This document shows, piece after piece, positions 52,690-62,595 of a stretch of DNA of 64,000 bases. The notes under the pieces are model-generated. The model was not told the origin of the DNA. It saw nothing but the letters and a program-made list of their open reading frames with translations, and made no database searches. Both the position numbers and the translations under genes were made by a program. Source of the stretch: Xanthomonas cucurbitae (GTDB taxonomy: Bacteria; Pseudomonadota; Gammaproteobacteria; Xanthomonadales; Xanthomonadaceae); the NCBI RefSeq assembly GCF_002939885.1, contig NZ_MDED01000021.1, positions 1-64,000 on the forward strand, read 5' to 3'. The stretch's first letter is position 1; every line of letters begins with the position of its first letter.

Positions 52690-55514
52690 TGCTGCTCCGC
52701 GGTGCGTGTCGACCGTTGGGTGGGGTCGATCTCGCCACGCTGCGAGGTGCGCGTGCGAGACGGTTTGATCGTGCCCATCATCGACAGCATCAACATCGCC
52801 GCGCCGAACACCACCAGATACACGCCGATATCAAAGCCCAGCGCGCTGGCAAGCTCCAGCTCACCCAGCAGCGGCAATGAAAGGGTGAGGTGCCCGCTGC
52901 TCAGGAACGGCAGGCCGAACGCCAGCGCGCCCGCACCGCTCAGCAGGGCGCACAGCAGTCCGATACCGATCAGCCGGATGTAGTCGAAGCCGAAGCGCGA
53001 CTCCACCGAGGCGGTCCCCTGGATCACGTACTGCATCAGCAACGGCACCGCCAGCACCAGGCCGGCAATGAAACCGCCGCCCGGCGCATTGTGACCGCGC
53101 AGGAACAGGAACAACGACACCGTCAGCGTCAGCGGGAACATGATCTGCGCCAGGTCGGCCGGTACCGGCAGCTTGATCGGTGGCCCCGGCATGCTGCGCT
53201 CCGGTGCCATGCGCGCGCGCCGCAGCAGCGCATGCACCACCAGCCCGGCAATGGCGAACACGGTGATCTCGCCGAAGGTATCGAACCCGCGGAAATCCAC
53301 CAGGATCACGTTGACCACGTTCCGCCCGTAAGCCTCGGGCAACGCACGCTGCAGCAGCTCGCCGGCCACGGTGGGGCTGGGCTGGGTCATCAGCGTATAG
53401 GACAGCGCGGCCAGGCCGGCGCCACCGATCACCGCAAGGCCGACATCGCGCAGCTGACGCAGCCGCGCGCGTTCCGGTGGCGAACGCTCGGGCAGGTAAT
53501 TCATCGCCAGCAGCATCAGCACCAGGGTCATCATCTCCACCAGCAGCTGGGTCAAGGCCAGGTCCGGCGCAGACAGCAAGACGAAGGTCAGACTGACCGC
53601 CAGCCCGGTGCCGCCCAGCACCAGCACCGCCAGCAGGCGCTGCCGGTACAGGAACAGGCTGCCCAGCGCACACGCCATCATCAGCAGCCACACCATCCAG
53701 CCCAGCAGCGGCATCGGCGCCGGAGCGGGCCAGACCGGCAGGGCACCCCCCTGCAGGAACGGCACGGATGCCACCACCACCGCGCTCAGGACCAGCAGCA
53801 TCAGCATGCGTTGCAGCGAACCGTTGGTCACCGCGTCGGTCATGCGTGTGGTGGCGGCGAACAGGGCGCGCAGATTCCACTGGAACACGGCCTTGCCGGG
53901 CGAACGGTTCTGCACCGCGTACAGATCCAGCGTGCGGCGCAATGCGATGTACAGCAACGTGCCGCCGACGATACCCGCGACACTCATCGCCAGCGGCCAG
54001 TTGACGCCATGCCACAGCGCCAGGCTGTAGTCGGGCAGGCGCTCGCCGAGGATGGCGCTGGCACCGGCGCGCAGCACCGGCGCCACCGTCCATGCCGGCA
54101 CGATGCCCACCGCCACGCAGATGACCACCAACACCTCCACCGGAATCTTCATCCAGCGCGGCGGCTCGTGCGGGGTGGTGTCCAGATCGCGCGGGCCGTG
54201 GCCGAAGAAGGTGTCGTACACGAACCGCAGGCTGTAGGCCACACCCAGCAGGCCAGCCAGCAGCGCCGCGATGCTGGCCAGCACGCGCATCGATTGCGGC
54301 GCGTCGGTTTCCAGCGCCACGGCAAAGAACATTTCCTTGGACAGGAATCCATTGAGCAACGGAATGCCGGCCATCGCCAGCGAGGCGGTGATGGCCAGCG
54401 CGCTGGTGAACGGCATCAGGCGGCGCAGGTTGCCCAGCTTGCGCATGTCGCGCGTGCCGGTCTCGTGGTCGATGATGCCCGCCGCCATGAACAACGAGGC
54501 CTTGAACACCGCGTGGTTGAGGATGTGGAACACACCGGCCACCACGGCCATCGGGGTGGACAGCCCGAACAGCATGGTGATGAGGCCCAGATGCGAGATG
54601 GTCGAATACGCCAGCACGCCCTTGAGATCGTGCTGGAAGATCGCATACCACGCGCCCACCAGCAGCGTGATCGCACCGACGCTGGTGACGGTGTAGAAGA
54701 ACAGGTCGGTGCCGGCCAGCGCCGGATGCAGACGCGCCAGCAGGAACACACCGGCTTTCACCATCGTGGCCGAGTGCAGGTAGGCCGACACCGGCGTGGG
54801 TGCGGCCATCGCCTGCGGCAACCAGAAGTGGAATGGAAACTGCGCGCTCTTGGTGAAGATGCCCAGCAGCACCAGGCCCAGCGCAGATGGATACAGTGGA
54901 CTGGCGCGGATCACATCACCGGCGGCCAGCACCGCATCCAGCTGGAAGCTGCCAACGATGCGGCCGATCATCAACACGCCGCCGAGCAACGCAAGGCCGC
55001 CACCGGCCGTCAGCACGAAGGCCATGCGCGCGCCATCGCGCGCATCCCGGCGATGCGACCAGAAGCCGATCAGCAGGAACGAGCTGATGCTGGTGAGTTC
55101 CCAGAACACCATCAGCAGCAATAGATTGCCCGACAGCACCATGCCGAGCATCGCGCCCATGAACAGCAGCAGGTAGGCGAAAAAGCGCGATGCGCTGTCG
55201 CGCGCGCTCAGGTAGTAATGCGCGTACATCACCACCAGCGCGCCAATGCCCAGCACCAGCAGCGCGAACATCCACGCCAGTCCATCCATCCGCAGCGAGA
55301 ACAACAAGCCGATCTGCGGCAACCATGCATGTTCGCTGGCAATCACCTCCCCGCGCAGCACCGCCGGCGTCAACGCGGCGAGCACCAGCAACCCGGCCAA
55401 CGGCGCGGCCGCAGCCAACCACGCAGTGATCGAACGGGGCGCGCGCCAGGACAGCGCAGCGGCCGCTGCCATCAGCAACGGCAGCGCAAGCAGGATTTCC
55501 AGTGAAAAAGGCAT
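52686..55514 (-). CDS. mrpA: Cation/proton antiporter fused subunits A and B (PhaAB type)
   Basis: 942 residues. Residues 1 to about 770 are the MrpA part, a NuoL-like transporter with MVFWELTSISSFLLIGFWSH, LHSATMVKAGVFLLARLHPAL and HDLKGVLAYSTISHLGL. The MrpB domain follows without a break, with FDTFGEITVFAIAGLVVHAL and RGHNAPGGGFIAGLVLAVPLLMQY (both given in part). Separate mrpB is therefore absent and the operon has six genes: AB-C-D-E-F-G. In Sinorhizobium the equivalent Pha system exports K+; elsewhere Mrp exports Na+. The cation used here cannot be told from sequence alone. Confidence 0.93.
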   Translation of the reverse strand: MPFSLEILLALPLLMAAAAALSWRAPRSITAWLAAAAPLAGLLVLAALTPAVLRGEVIASEHAWLPQIGLLFSLRMDGLAWMFALLVLGIGALVVMYAHYYLSARDSASRFFAYLLLFMGAMLGMVLSGNLLLLMVFWELTSISSFLLIGFWSHRRDARDGARMAFVLTAGGGLALLGGVLMIGRIVGSFQLDAVLAAGDVIRASPLYPSALGLVLLGIFTKSAQFPFHFWLPQAMAAPTPVSAYLHSATMVKAGVFLLARLHPALAGTDLFFYTVTSVGAITLLVGAWYAIFQHDLKGVLAYSTISHLGLITMLFGLSTPMAVVAGVFHILNHAVFKASLFMAAGIIDHETGTRDMRKLGNLRRLMPFTSALAITASLAMAGIPLLNGFLSKEMFFAVALETDAPQSMRVLASIAALLAGLLGVAYSLRFVYDTFFGHGPRDLDTTPHEPPRWMKIPVEVLVVICVAVGIVPAWTVAPVLRAGASAILGERLPDYSLALWHGVNWPLAMSVAGIVGGTLLYIALRRTLDLYAVQNRSPGKAVFQWNLRALFAATTRMTDAVTNGSLQRMLMLLVLSAVVVASVPFLQGGALPVWPAPAPMPLLGWMVWLLMMACALGSLFLYRQRLLAVLVLGGTGLAVSLTFVLLSAPDLALTQLLVEMMTLVLMLLAMNYLPERSPPERARLRQLRDVGLAVIGGAGLAALSYTLMTQPSPTVAGELLQRALPEAYGRNVVNVILVDFRGFDTFGEITVFAIAGLVVHALLRRARMAPERSMPGPPIKLPVPADLAQIMFPLTLTVSLFLFLRGHNAPGGGFIAGLVLAVPLLMQYVIQGTASVESRFGFDYIRLIGIGLLCALLSGAGALAFGLPFLSSGHLTLSLPLLGELELASALGFDIGVYLVVFGAAMLMLSMMGTIKPSRTRTSQRGEIDPTQRSTRTAEQH

Positions 55515-55683
55515 GCAGGGAACACGAGATTCGCGAGCAGGCCAGAGAGCTTAACAAACCGTTGACTGACGTCCATGTCAAAGCCGACCCTGCGCAGGCG
55601 ATACCGGCGTGGCCGAACGGCGACGCATCGGCGTGGGGTACTCGGTATGCTGCGGTCATCTTGCGACCGGTGTCTTGCATCCT

Positions 55684-56586
55684 GTGACCGCTGCCAATCC
55701 TGCTCCAACCGCTGCTGCATCTGCGCCCCGCGCCCTGGTTTTTGGCGGGAGCGGACAGATCGGCGAGCGCCTGCTGACCCGGTTGCTCTCTGGCGGCTGG
55801 CAGGTGACGGCATGGTCGCGCCAGCCGCGCGCGGCGCGTGCGGGCCTGATCTGGCGGCAGGGCGATCTGGCGATGCCGCCAGCGGCGGGCGAGACCTATG
55901 AGGCGATCTTCAGTTGCGGGCCGCTGGATCATTTCGCGCGCTGGTATGCGCAAAACCCGGTCGCCGCCGCGCGTATCGTCGCCTTCGGCTCCACCAGCGT
56001 CCAGGTCAAGGAACATTCCAGCGATGCGGCCGAACGCGACGTGGCGCAGCGCCTGGCCATCGCCGAACAGGCGCTGTTTTCTGCGGCGCAGGCGCGCGGC
56101 GCCACGGCGACCGTCCTGCGTCCTACCCTGGTCTATGGTGCCGGACGCGACAAGACGCTGACCCAGATTGCCGGCCTTGCCCGACGCACCGGCGCCTTCG
56201 TGCTGCCTGCCGACGCCACCGGCCTGCGCCAACCGGTGCATGTGGACGACCTGGCCAATGCCGCACTGGCGGTGCTTGCGCAGCCGGCCACCCAGCAACG
56301 CAGTTATGCCCTCGGCGGTGGCGAGGTGCTGGCCTATCTGCAGATGGTGGAGCGGGTGCTCGCCGCGCTGCCACGGCCCGCACGTCTGTACCGGGTGCCG
56401 CCCAGCCTGTTCGGCCTCGCCCTCGGCGCGGCCCAGCGGCTGGGACGCCTGCGCGGGATGAATGCGGCCGCGTTGCGACGCCTGCGGCAGGACCTGGTGT
56501 TCGATCTGGAACCGGCACGCCGGGATTTCGGCTACGCCCCGCGCGCGTTCCGGCCGCTGCCGGAAGAACTTGGCATCGGCGAATAA
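55684..56586 (+). CDS. NAD(P)-dependent epimerase/reductase-like protein
   Basis: 300 residues if the GTG at 55684 is used (VTAANPAPTAAASAP); a longer frame opens at GTG 55609. Rossmann loop ALVFGGSGQIGERLLTRLL, then FGSTSVQVKE, TVLRPTLVYGAGRD (atypical SDR, with LRPTLVYG replacing the YxxxK region) and RQPVHVDDLANAALAVL. It resembles NAD-dependent epimerases with an unknown sugar or lipid substrate. Divergent from mrpA. Start uncertain; no good ribosome-binding site at either codon. Confidence 0.8.
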   Translation: MTAANPAPTAAASAPRALVFGGSGQIGERLLTRLLSGGWQVTAWSRQPRAARAGLIWRQGDLAMPPAAGETYEAIFSCGPLDHFARWYAQNPVAAARIVAFGSTSVQVKEHSSDAAERDVAQRLAIAEQALFSAAQARGATATVLRPTLVYGAGRDKTLTQIAGLARRTGAFVLPADATGLRQPVHVDDLANAALAVLAQPATQQRSYALGGGEVLAYLQMVERVLAALPRPARLYRVPPSLFGLALGAAQRLGRLRGMNAAALRRLRQDLVFDLEPARRDFGYAPRAFRPLPEELGIGE

Positions 56587-56691
56587 GGCCGCTGCGGCGA
56601 TCGTGCGCACTGGGCTACGGCAAAGCGTGGAGCGTTTGTGGCCCTGCACCGCTGCGGCTGCCTGCGCAGGATGGCGGTGTCCCAGCCAGCC

Positions 56692-57177
56692 TCAATAACG
56701 CCAGCCCAGCTGGCGATAGAGCTTGGCCAGTACCCAGATCGGCCCGATCAGCAGATAGGTCAGGTCGGTCAGGAAGCTCGGCTTGCGCCCTTCGATCGTG
56801 TGCCCGACGAACTGCGCAATCCACGCCACCACGAAGACCGCCAGGCCGGTGGCGAACAGGCCACCCAGCCCGATCCTGGCCTCGATCAAGCGGCACAGGC
56901 AGCCGAAGAAGAAGAAGATCCCCAGCATGCCCAGGCCCAACGGGCGCGACAGCCGGTTGTAGTACGACCATGCCGCAAACATCGTCAGCGCCGCCCACAC
57001 CCCGCTGCTGAACCAGGTGCCGCCGACCGGGATGCACCAGAGCAGGGCCACCACCGACCACAGGATGGCCGGCACGGCCACTACATGGATGTGCTGATTG
57101 GTGGCGTTGCGATGGTCATCAGAATAGCTGGCGAAATAGCGGTCGATCGCGCGTGCGGTGGTGGTGCGTTCGGTCAT
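56692..57177 (-). CDS. Mpo1-like (DUF962) membrane protein
   Basis: 161 residues from ATG 57177 with GGGAGGGA right upstream, preferred to a start 27 bp earlier. It begins RAIDRYFASYSDDHRNATNQHIHVV, carrying the conserved His residues of DUF962. Four or five membrane helices follow, with IAQFVGHTIEGRKPSFLTDL containing the second conserved His. Yeast Mpo1 is an Fe(II) dioxygenase that alpha-oxidises 2-hydroxy fatty acids. The bacterial role is unproven. Confidence 0.88.
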   Translation of the reverse strand: MTERTTTARAIDRYFASYSDDHRNATNQHIHVVAVPAILWSVVALLWCIPVGGTWFSSGVWAALTMFAAWSYYNRLSRPLGLGMLGIFFFFGCLCRLIEARIGLGGLFATGLAVFVVAWIAQFVGHTIEGRKPSFLTDLTYLLIGPIWVLAKLYRQLGWRY

Positions 57178-57244
57178 GTTCCCTCCCAGGAATGACCCAA
57201 GCATACGCGTGCGAACGGCCGAGGTGGCACTGTGCGGAAAACCA

Positions 57245-57277
57245 GACGCTGCCGCGCGGCAATCGCGTGGCAGCGTC
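57245..57277 (-). terminator. Intrinsic terminator of the M4 protease gene
   Basis: A 14-bp stem with one wobble joins 57245-57258 and 57264-57277 around a 5-nt loop. On the minus strand it is followed by TGGTTTT. It lies 10 bp beyond the protease stop codon. Confidence 0.8.
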
Positions 57278-57286
57278 GTGCGGGCA

Positions 57287-58882
57287 TCAGTTCACCGACA
57301 CCGCACTCCACGCCGCTGCCACGGCGAGGTACTGCGTGGAGCTGCTGCCATACAGGTCGCTGGCCGCGCTCAGCGTGGCCCGGCGCGCGGCCGCGTAGTT
57401 GCTGGACGAGGTCATGTAGACCGTGAGCGCGCGGTACCAGATGCGGCTGGCGGCGGCACGGCCGATCGCGGTCAATGCGGTGTTGCCATTGCAGACCAGC
57501 CCGGCCGGGGTGACGTTGTAGCTGGTGCCCGTACCGAAGCCGCTTGGCACCACCGCGCCTTCGGCCAGCAGGTAGTAGAAATGGTTGGCCACGCCGGAGC
57601 TGTAGTGCACATCGATCGAGCCCAAGGTGTTGCGATAGCAGTCTGGCGAATTGCCATCCAGGCTCGGCTTGAACATGTAGCGCAACGCCAGGGTGCCGCT
57701 ACTGTTGCCTGGCACGATTTTCTCACCGATCAGGTAATTGCCTGGCTGTGCGCCGTTGTTGGCGTAGTACTCCACCATCGCGCCCATGATGTCGGAAGTG
57801 GCTTCGTTCAAGCCACCCGATTCGCCCGAATACACCAACCGCGCCGAACGGCTGGTCACTCCATGGGTCATTTCGTGCCCGGCCACGTCCACGGAGACCA
57901 GTGGCGTGAAAACGCTGCCGTCGCCATCGCCGAAGGTCATGCAGAAGCAGCTGTCCGACCAGAACGCGTTGTTGAACCGGTTGCCGTAGTGCACGCGGCT
58001 GCGCGCACCCTTGCCGTCGTTGGCGATGCCGCTGCGCGAATGGGTGTTCTTGAAGTAATCCCAGGTCAGCGCCACGCCGTAGTGCGCATCCACCGCCACC
58101 GTCGCGGCATCGCTGTTGGCGCCACTGCCCCAGGCATTGTCGGCATCGGTCAGCAGCGTGCCGTTGCCGGAGGTGCTGTTACGCATGGTGTAGGTGGCGC
58201 CGCCGCCGCGACCGAGGTCGGTCATCTCGAAGCCGCTGCTGCAGCGCGTGGTGGCCAGCGCCACATTGCCTGCATATAACGCGCGTCCGCTGCCGGCCGC
58301 AGCGGTACCGCCCGTGCAGGCGGTATGCACGGTATCCCAGGCTTCGAGGATGCGTTGGTCCACCGCATCGACGATGTAATGCATCTCGATCGGCGTCTGG
58401 TCGGGCTTGATGCCGCTGTAGATCACTTCGTAGGCAAGCCGTGGTGTTCCCTGGCGTGCATACAGCACCAGGCTGGTACGTGGTGGCGCATCCTGCGGCA
58501 CATCGAACTGCGCACCTGCCACGCGCACCGCCGTGTCGGCATCGATGCCAGGCACCAGGCTGGGGCGTACCGGCGTGTCCAGGGTCTGGCTCAACTGACG
58601 CATCACCCCACGCCGCGAATGCACCACCACATCGCCACCGATCACCGGCAGGCCGTGATAGGTGCGATCGAAGCGCACATGCTCGCTGCCATCGGCATCG
58701 ACGATGCTGTCGCGCGCGATGAAGGCATCGGCCGGCGCCCGATGGGCCATGGCCGACGCGGTATTGCCCAGCAATGCCTGTGCACGCGACACCGCCGCGT
58801 TGGCAGACAGGTCCGCCGCGGTGGCGACGACAGGAAACGACAGCGCGCAGCAGATCGCCGCGCCCAACAAATGGAATTGCAT
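57287..58882 (-). CDS. Secreted thermolysin-family (M4) zinc metalloprotease
   Basis: 531 residues from ATG 58882; GGGAGAG 8 nt upstream sets the start. Sec signal (LLGAAICCALSFPVVATA), then a propeptide (about 24-190: FTP/PepSY-like VRFDRTYHGLPVIGGDVVVHS) and the catalytic domain. Zinc site HEMTH (336-340) with Glu360 in GGLNEATSD, and the catalytic His in HYSSGVANHFYYLLAEG. Complete for a neutral protease zymogen that removes its own propeptide. No C-terminal extra domain. Probably secreted by the type II system as a plant-tissue or nutrient protease. Confidence 0.94.
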   Translation of the reverse strand: MQFHLLGAAICCALSFPVVATAADLSANAAVSRAQALLGNTASAMAHRAPADAFIARDSIVDADGSEHVRFDRTYHGLPVIGGDVVVHSRRGVMRQLSQTLDTPVRPSLVPGIDADTAVRVAGAQFDVPQDAPPRTSLVLYARQGTPRLAYEVIYSGIKPDQTPIEMHYIVDAVDQRILEAWDTVHTACTGGTAAAGSGRALYAGNVALATTRCSSGFEMTDLGRGGGATYTMRNSTSGNGTLLTDADNAWGSGANSDAATVAVDAHYGVALTWDYFKNTHSRSGIANDGKGARSRVHYGNRFNNAFWSDSCFCMTFGDGDGSVFTPLVSVDVAGHEMTHGVTSRSARLVYSGESGGLNEATSDIMGAMVEYYANNGAQPGNYLIGEKIVPGNSSGTLALRYMFKPSLDGNSPDCYRNTLGSIDVHYSSGVANHFYYLLAEGAVVPSGFGTGTSYNVTPAGLVCNGNTALTAIGRAAASRIWYRALTVYMTSSSNYAAARRATLSAASDLYGSSSTQYLAVAAAWSAVSVN

Positions 58883-59386
58883 GACGACTCTCTCCCAGAA
58901 CGTGCAATGCAAAAACCGGCGGATAACCCCTCCCAGGCCGGTCGCGATCGGCAGCAACTGCCGGCAGACACGCTGGCACAGGTGCGAGCTGAAGCAGTAG
59001 TAAAAATTACAGTCGTCATGTGATCTGTGCGCGCGGCCCGTCGCGCGATGGAATGCATCGCACAGACTGGAGCCCGCATGACCGCGCGGACGGGCGGTGC
59101 ACGCGTCCATCGGTATCTACCCGAGCACGCGCTGATCGCGGCAGTGTGCAAGCGAAAAGCCGGCCCGAAACCATGGCGCCGTGCGTAAGCGTGCCGCCGC
59201 TACGCTGCGCGGGCATCGCGCACCGCCGATCCAAGGCAGCGCTGCAGCACAGTGGCGAGCGGTCTGGGCACGCAGTACGGTGCTGCGGGGCGACGCGCGG
59301 ATCGTCCAGAATGGCACCGGCGTTGCCGGTGCGCACATTATCGCAGGGCTGATGCCATCACTACGCCCGGCTGAGGCGGCACGCCA
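58883..59386. other. Intergenic region without a recognisable gene
   Basis: 504 bp between the start of the M4 protease gene and the end of purC, both on the minus strand. It must hold the protease promoter. The short open frames are Arg-rich and look random. A stretch around 58985-59020 (TAGTAAAAATTACAG) is AT-rich and a candidate promoter. Nothing else is defensible. Confidence 0.4.
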
Positions 59387-60313
59387 TCAATCGACCGAAA
59401 TACCCGCCAACCGTTGCAGTGCTTCGGCGTATTTCGCACGCGTGCGATCAATCACGTCCGCCGGAAGGCTGGGGCCGGGCGCGGTCTTGCCCCAGTCCAA
59501 CGTCTCCAGATAATCGCGCACGAACTGCTTGTCGTAGCTCGGCGGGCTGGTACCCACTTCGTACTGGTCGGCCGGCCAGTAGCGCGAGGAATCCGGAGTC
59601 AGCATCTCGTCCATGATGTACAGGCGGCCATCGGCATCGGTGCCGAATTCGAACTTGGTGTCGGCCAGCAGGATGCCGCGCTCGGCGGCAAAGTCTGCGG
59701 CGAAGCGGTAGATGCGCAAGGTGGCATCGCGCACGCGCTCGGCCAGCTCGGCGCCGACGGTCTTGACCATGGCATCGAAGTCGATGTTTTCGTCATGGTC
59801 GCCGACGGCGGCCTTGGTCGAGGGGGTAAAGATCGGCTCGGGCAGTTTCTCGGCCTGGCGCAGGCCGTCGGGCAGTTCGATGCCGCTGACCTTGCCGGTG
59901 CGCTGGTAGTCCTTCCAGCCGCTGCCGATCAGGTAGCCACGGGCAATCGCTTCCACCGGCACCGGCTTGAGCTTGCGTGTCACCACCGCGCGCTTGGCGT
60001 ACAACGCCGGGTCCACACCGTCGGGCAGCACCTGCTCCACACCGATGTTGACCAGATGGTTGGGCATCAGGTGTTCGGTCTTGTGGAACCAGAAGTTGGA
60101 CACCTGGCAGAGCATTTCGCCCTTGCCCGGAATCGGGTCCGGCAGCACCACGTCGAACGCAGACAGGCGATCGGTGGCCACCATCAACAGATAGTCGCCC
60201 GGGGGGGCACCGGCGGGCAGGCGGTCGCGCGGAAGTTCGAAGACATCGCGGACCTTGCCACGGTGACGCAACGGCAGGCCGGGCAGATCGGATTGCAACA
60301 GCGTGGTCGACAC
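59387..60313 (-). CDS. purC: SAICAR synthetase
   Basis: 308 residues from GTG 60313, with AGGAG 8 nt upstream deciding the start. It joins aspartate to CAIR with ATP in purine synthesis. [13 protein letters not shown] is the nucleotide loop, followed by [49 protein letters not shown] and [13 protein letters not shown]. The long form (about 300 residues), as in many proteobacteria and yeast, rather than the 237-residue E. coli type. Confidence 0.95.
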   Translation of the reverse strand: MSTTLLQSDLPGLPLRHRGKVRDVFELPRDRLPAGAPPGDYLLMVATDRLSAFDVVLPDPIPGKGEMLCQVSNFWFHKTEHLMPNHLVNIGVEQVLPDGVDPALYAKRAVVTRKLKPVPVEAIARGYLIGSGWKDYQRTGKVSGIELPDGLRQAEKLPEPIFTPSTKAAVGDHDENIDFDAMVKTVGAELAERVRDATLRIYRFAADFAAERGILLADTKFEFGTDADGRLYIMDEMLTPDSSRYWPADQYEVGTSPPSYDKQFVRDYLETLDWGKTAPGPSLPADVIDRTRAKYAEALQRLAGISVD

Positions 60314-60522
60314 AGGCACTCCTAAGGACGTCGCAATGACGCTGTCCCCGGGACCCGGCGGGCCCGCGGGTGGGCAGCGGGCCGCGTAGTGTACGGCGCT
60401 TCGTCGCGCCCCGCTGGATTTATCTGGCCGCCGCCGCAGGCGCACCGTGGACGGCGTGTCAGCCAGGCCGGGCGGGGCTTCAGGTAAGATCGTCAGCCCG
60501 CCTTCCCCGCCCCCGATCGCTC

Positions 60523-60852
60523 ATGTCCTGGTACGGAAAACTGCTCGGCGCATTGGCCGGCGCCCTGTTGTTTCGCGGTGCGCCGTTCGCAGGGCTGCTG
60601 ATTGGCCTGGCGATCGGGCACGCGGTGGACGCGGGCTGGTTCAAGCGCCGGGCGGACAATCCCTATGAAGCACTGGGGCTGGAGCCGGACGCCACCATGG
60701 CCGAGATCGATCTGGCCTATCGGCGGCTGATGTCGCGCTATCACCCGGACAAGGTGGCCAATGCCGAGCCCGAGGCGCGCCGCCAGGCTGAAAAGAAGGC
60801 CAGCCAGATCAACGCGGCCTACGACCGCATCCAGCAGATGCGCAAGCGCTGA
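60523..60852 (+). CDS. Small membrane J-domain protein
   Basis: 109 residues from ATG 60523. N-terminal hydrophobic helix (GALAGALLFRGAPFAGLLIGLAIG), as in DjlA, then a J domain with YEALGLEPDATMAEIDLAYRRL, the HPD tripeptide in YHPDKV, and EKKASQINAAYDRIQ. It lacks the long central part of DjlA and so looks like a minimal anchored DnaK co-chaperone. Divergent from purC. Confidence 0.88.
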   Translation: MSWYGKLLGALAGALLFRGAPFAGLLIGLAIGHAVDAGWFKRRADNPYEALGLEPDATMAEIDLAYRRLMSRYHPDKVANAEPEARRQAEKKASQINAAYDRIQQMRKR

Positions 60853-60913
60853 GCGCCGCGCCCCGGGCCAACGCCCGGCAATCACCGCAGCTCGGCAAGC
60901 GCGACTGCAGCTG

Positions 60914-60946
60914 CGTCGGGCCTGGCCGTCGCGGCCAGGCCCGACG
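60914..60946. terminator. Strong hairpin between convergent genes
   Basis: CGTCGGGCCTGGCC (60914-60927) and GGCCAGGCCCGACG (60933-60946) form a perfect 14-bp stem with a 5-nt loop. It lies 7 bp from the stop of the beta-barrel gene (-) and about 60 bp after the J-domain gene (+). No T tract on either side. Confidence 0.7.
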
Positions 60947-60952
60947 CGCGTC

Positions 60953-61792
60953 TCAGAAGCGGTAGCCGAAGGTCAGGCGGACCGCATTGGTCGAAAAATC
61001 GGTATCGGTACGGCGCAGATCGGTGCCGGCCGGATTGACCCGCAGGAACGGGTTGGTCGGCGGCGCGGTGCCCGGCCCGACGCGCACGCGGGTGTCTTCG
61101 TCCTGCAGGCGGGTGAACAGGTATTCCACGCCCACCGAGACATGGTCGCTCAACCGACGCTGCAAGCCCACACCGGCCTGGTAACCATCGGCGCTGTCGC
61201 CGCCGCGGCCGGTGAAGCTGTTGGCGGTATTGCTGCTGGCAAAGCTGTGGTCGAACTCGCCGCGTGCCACGCCGGCGGTGAAGTAGGCCAGGAAATCGCC
61301 CTGCTCGCCGAAGGCATAGCCGACGCGTCCGCGTAGCGCGGCGGTGCGGTTGAGTTGGCGGGTGAAGGTGTAGAGCGCAGGCGTCGTGCTGAAAGCGCTG
61401 ACGCTGTCGCGGATGTCGTTGCGGGTGTATTCGGCCACCACGCCGTAGACCCAGTTGCCGGCCTGCCAGTCGTAGCCCAGCCGCGCGCCGTATTCGGCCC
61501 CCCCCTTGTCCTTGCTGCAGCCGCTGGCCGGCGTGCGCCCGGCTGCCGCGCCGCCGCAAAAGCCCGGCGAGAACGCATTGGCGCCAGTGGCGGTGCTGAC
61601 CTGGTCGCCGTCGCGGCCATCCAGGTTGGTGTCGAAGCCGAAGCGGCCGCCGGAGACACCGGCCGGATCGGCGCCGCCGAGATTGGCGCCGATGGAAAAG
61701 CCGGACCAGTCGGCCGGGCCGGTTTGCGCCCAGGCCGATGGAGCCAGGGCCAGCAGGACGAGTGCAGCAGAAGCGAGCGGGGTGGTGTTCAT
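60953..61792 (-). CDS. Outer-membrane beta-barrel protein (OmpA/Omp31-like)
   Basis: 279 residues. Signal peptide (ASAALVLLALAPSAWA), then WSGFSIGANLGGADPAG and alternating amphipathic strands, ending in NAVRLTFGYRF, the terminal-Phe signature recognised by the BAM complex. Two cysteines (GFCGGAAAG, SGCSKDKGG) in an early extracellular loop may form a disulfide. Such eight-stranded porin-like proteins act in adhesion or membrane integrity. No peptidoglycan-binding domain. Confidence 0.85.
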   Translation of the reverse strand: MNTTPLASAALVLLALAPSAWAQTGPADWSGFSIGANLGGADPAGVSGGRFGFDTNLDGRDGDQVSTATGANAFSPGFCGGAAAGRTPASGCSKDKGGAEYGARLGYDWQAGNWVYGVVAEYTRNDIRDSVSAFSTTPALYTFTRQLNRTAALRGRVGYAFGEQGDFLAYFTAGVARGEFDHSFASSNTANSFTGRGGDSADGYQAGVGLQRRLSDHVSVGVEYLFTRLQDEDTRVRVGPGTAPPTNPFLRVNPAGTDLRRTDTDFSTNAVRLTFGYRF

Positions 61793-61923
61793 GCAGTCTC
61801 CTCGAATCAGGCGCGGCGCGCCGGTCCCTGAGCATACGCAGGTGAGTCCTGTGCAGATGCATGCCTTTCCTCACGCCGCAGCGGTTGCGACAATGGCCCA
61901 TTCCCTCTTCCTACGAGCTGCCC

Positions 61924-62595
61924 ATGCAACCGACGGCGATCGCCCCGTCCATCCTGTCCGCCGATTTCGCCCGCCTGGGCGAGGAAGTGAACAACGTCCT
62001 CAAGGCCGGTGCCGACTGGGTGCACTTTGACGTGATGGACAACCATTACGTGCCCAACCTCACCATCGGCCCGATGGTCTGCCAGGCGCTGCGCAAGCAC
62101 GGCATCGTCGCGCCGATCGACGTGCACCTGATGGTCGAGCCGGTGGACCGGATCGTGCCGGACTTTGCAGACGCCGGCGCCACCACCATCAGCTTCCATC
62201 CCGAAGCCAGCCGCCACGTGCACCGCACCATCCAGCTCATCAAATCGCACGGCTGCCAGGCCGGGCTGGTGCTCAATCCGGCCACCCCGGTGGATATTCT
62301 GGATTGGGTGCTGCCGGAGCTGGACTTGGTGCTGGTGATGTCGGTCAACCCCGGCTTTGGCGGCCAGGCCTTCATTCCCTCGGCGCTGGACAAATTGCGC
62401 GCCATCCGCCGCAAGATCGATGCGCTGGGCAAGCCGATCCGGCTGGAGATCGACGGCGGCGTCAAGGCCGACAACATCGGCGCGATTGCCGCCGCCGGTG
62501 CCGACACCTTCGTGGCTGGCTCGGCCATCTTCAACGCGCCCGACTATGCGCAGGTGATCGCGCAAATGCGTGCGGCGGTGGATGCGGTGCGGTGA
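61924..62595 (+). CDS. rpe: Ribulose-phosphate 3-epimerase
   Basis: 223 residues from ATG 61924. It interconverts ribulose 5-phosphate and xylulose 5-phosphate. [17 protein letters not shown], the metal-site [42 protein letters not shown] and [11 protein letters not shown] are all intact. It overlaps the following gene (GTGA). Confidence 0.96.
   Translation: MQPTAIAPSILSADFARLGEEVNNVLKAGADWVHFDVMDNHYVPNLTIGPMVCQALRKHGIVAPIDVHLMVEPVDRIVPDFADAGATTISFHPEASRHVHRTIQLIKSHGCQAGLVLNPATPVDILDWVLPELDLVLVMSVNPGFGGQAFIPSALDKLRAIRRKIDALGKPIRLEIDGGVKADNIGAIAAAGADTFVAGSAIFNAPDYAQVIAQMRAAVDAVR

Noticed and set aside
52890-55124. 744-codon plus-strand open frame opposite mrpA
   Set aside because: Composition is Gln/His/Arg-rich without any motif; it mirrors the third-position bias of mrpA.
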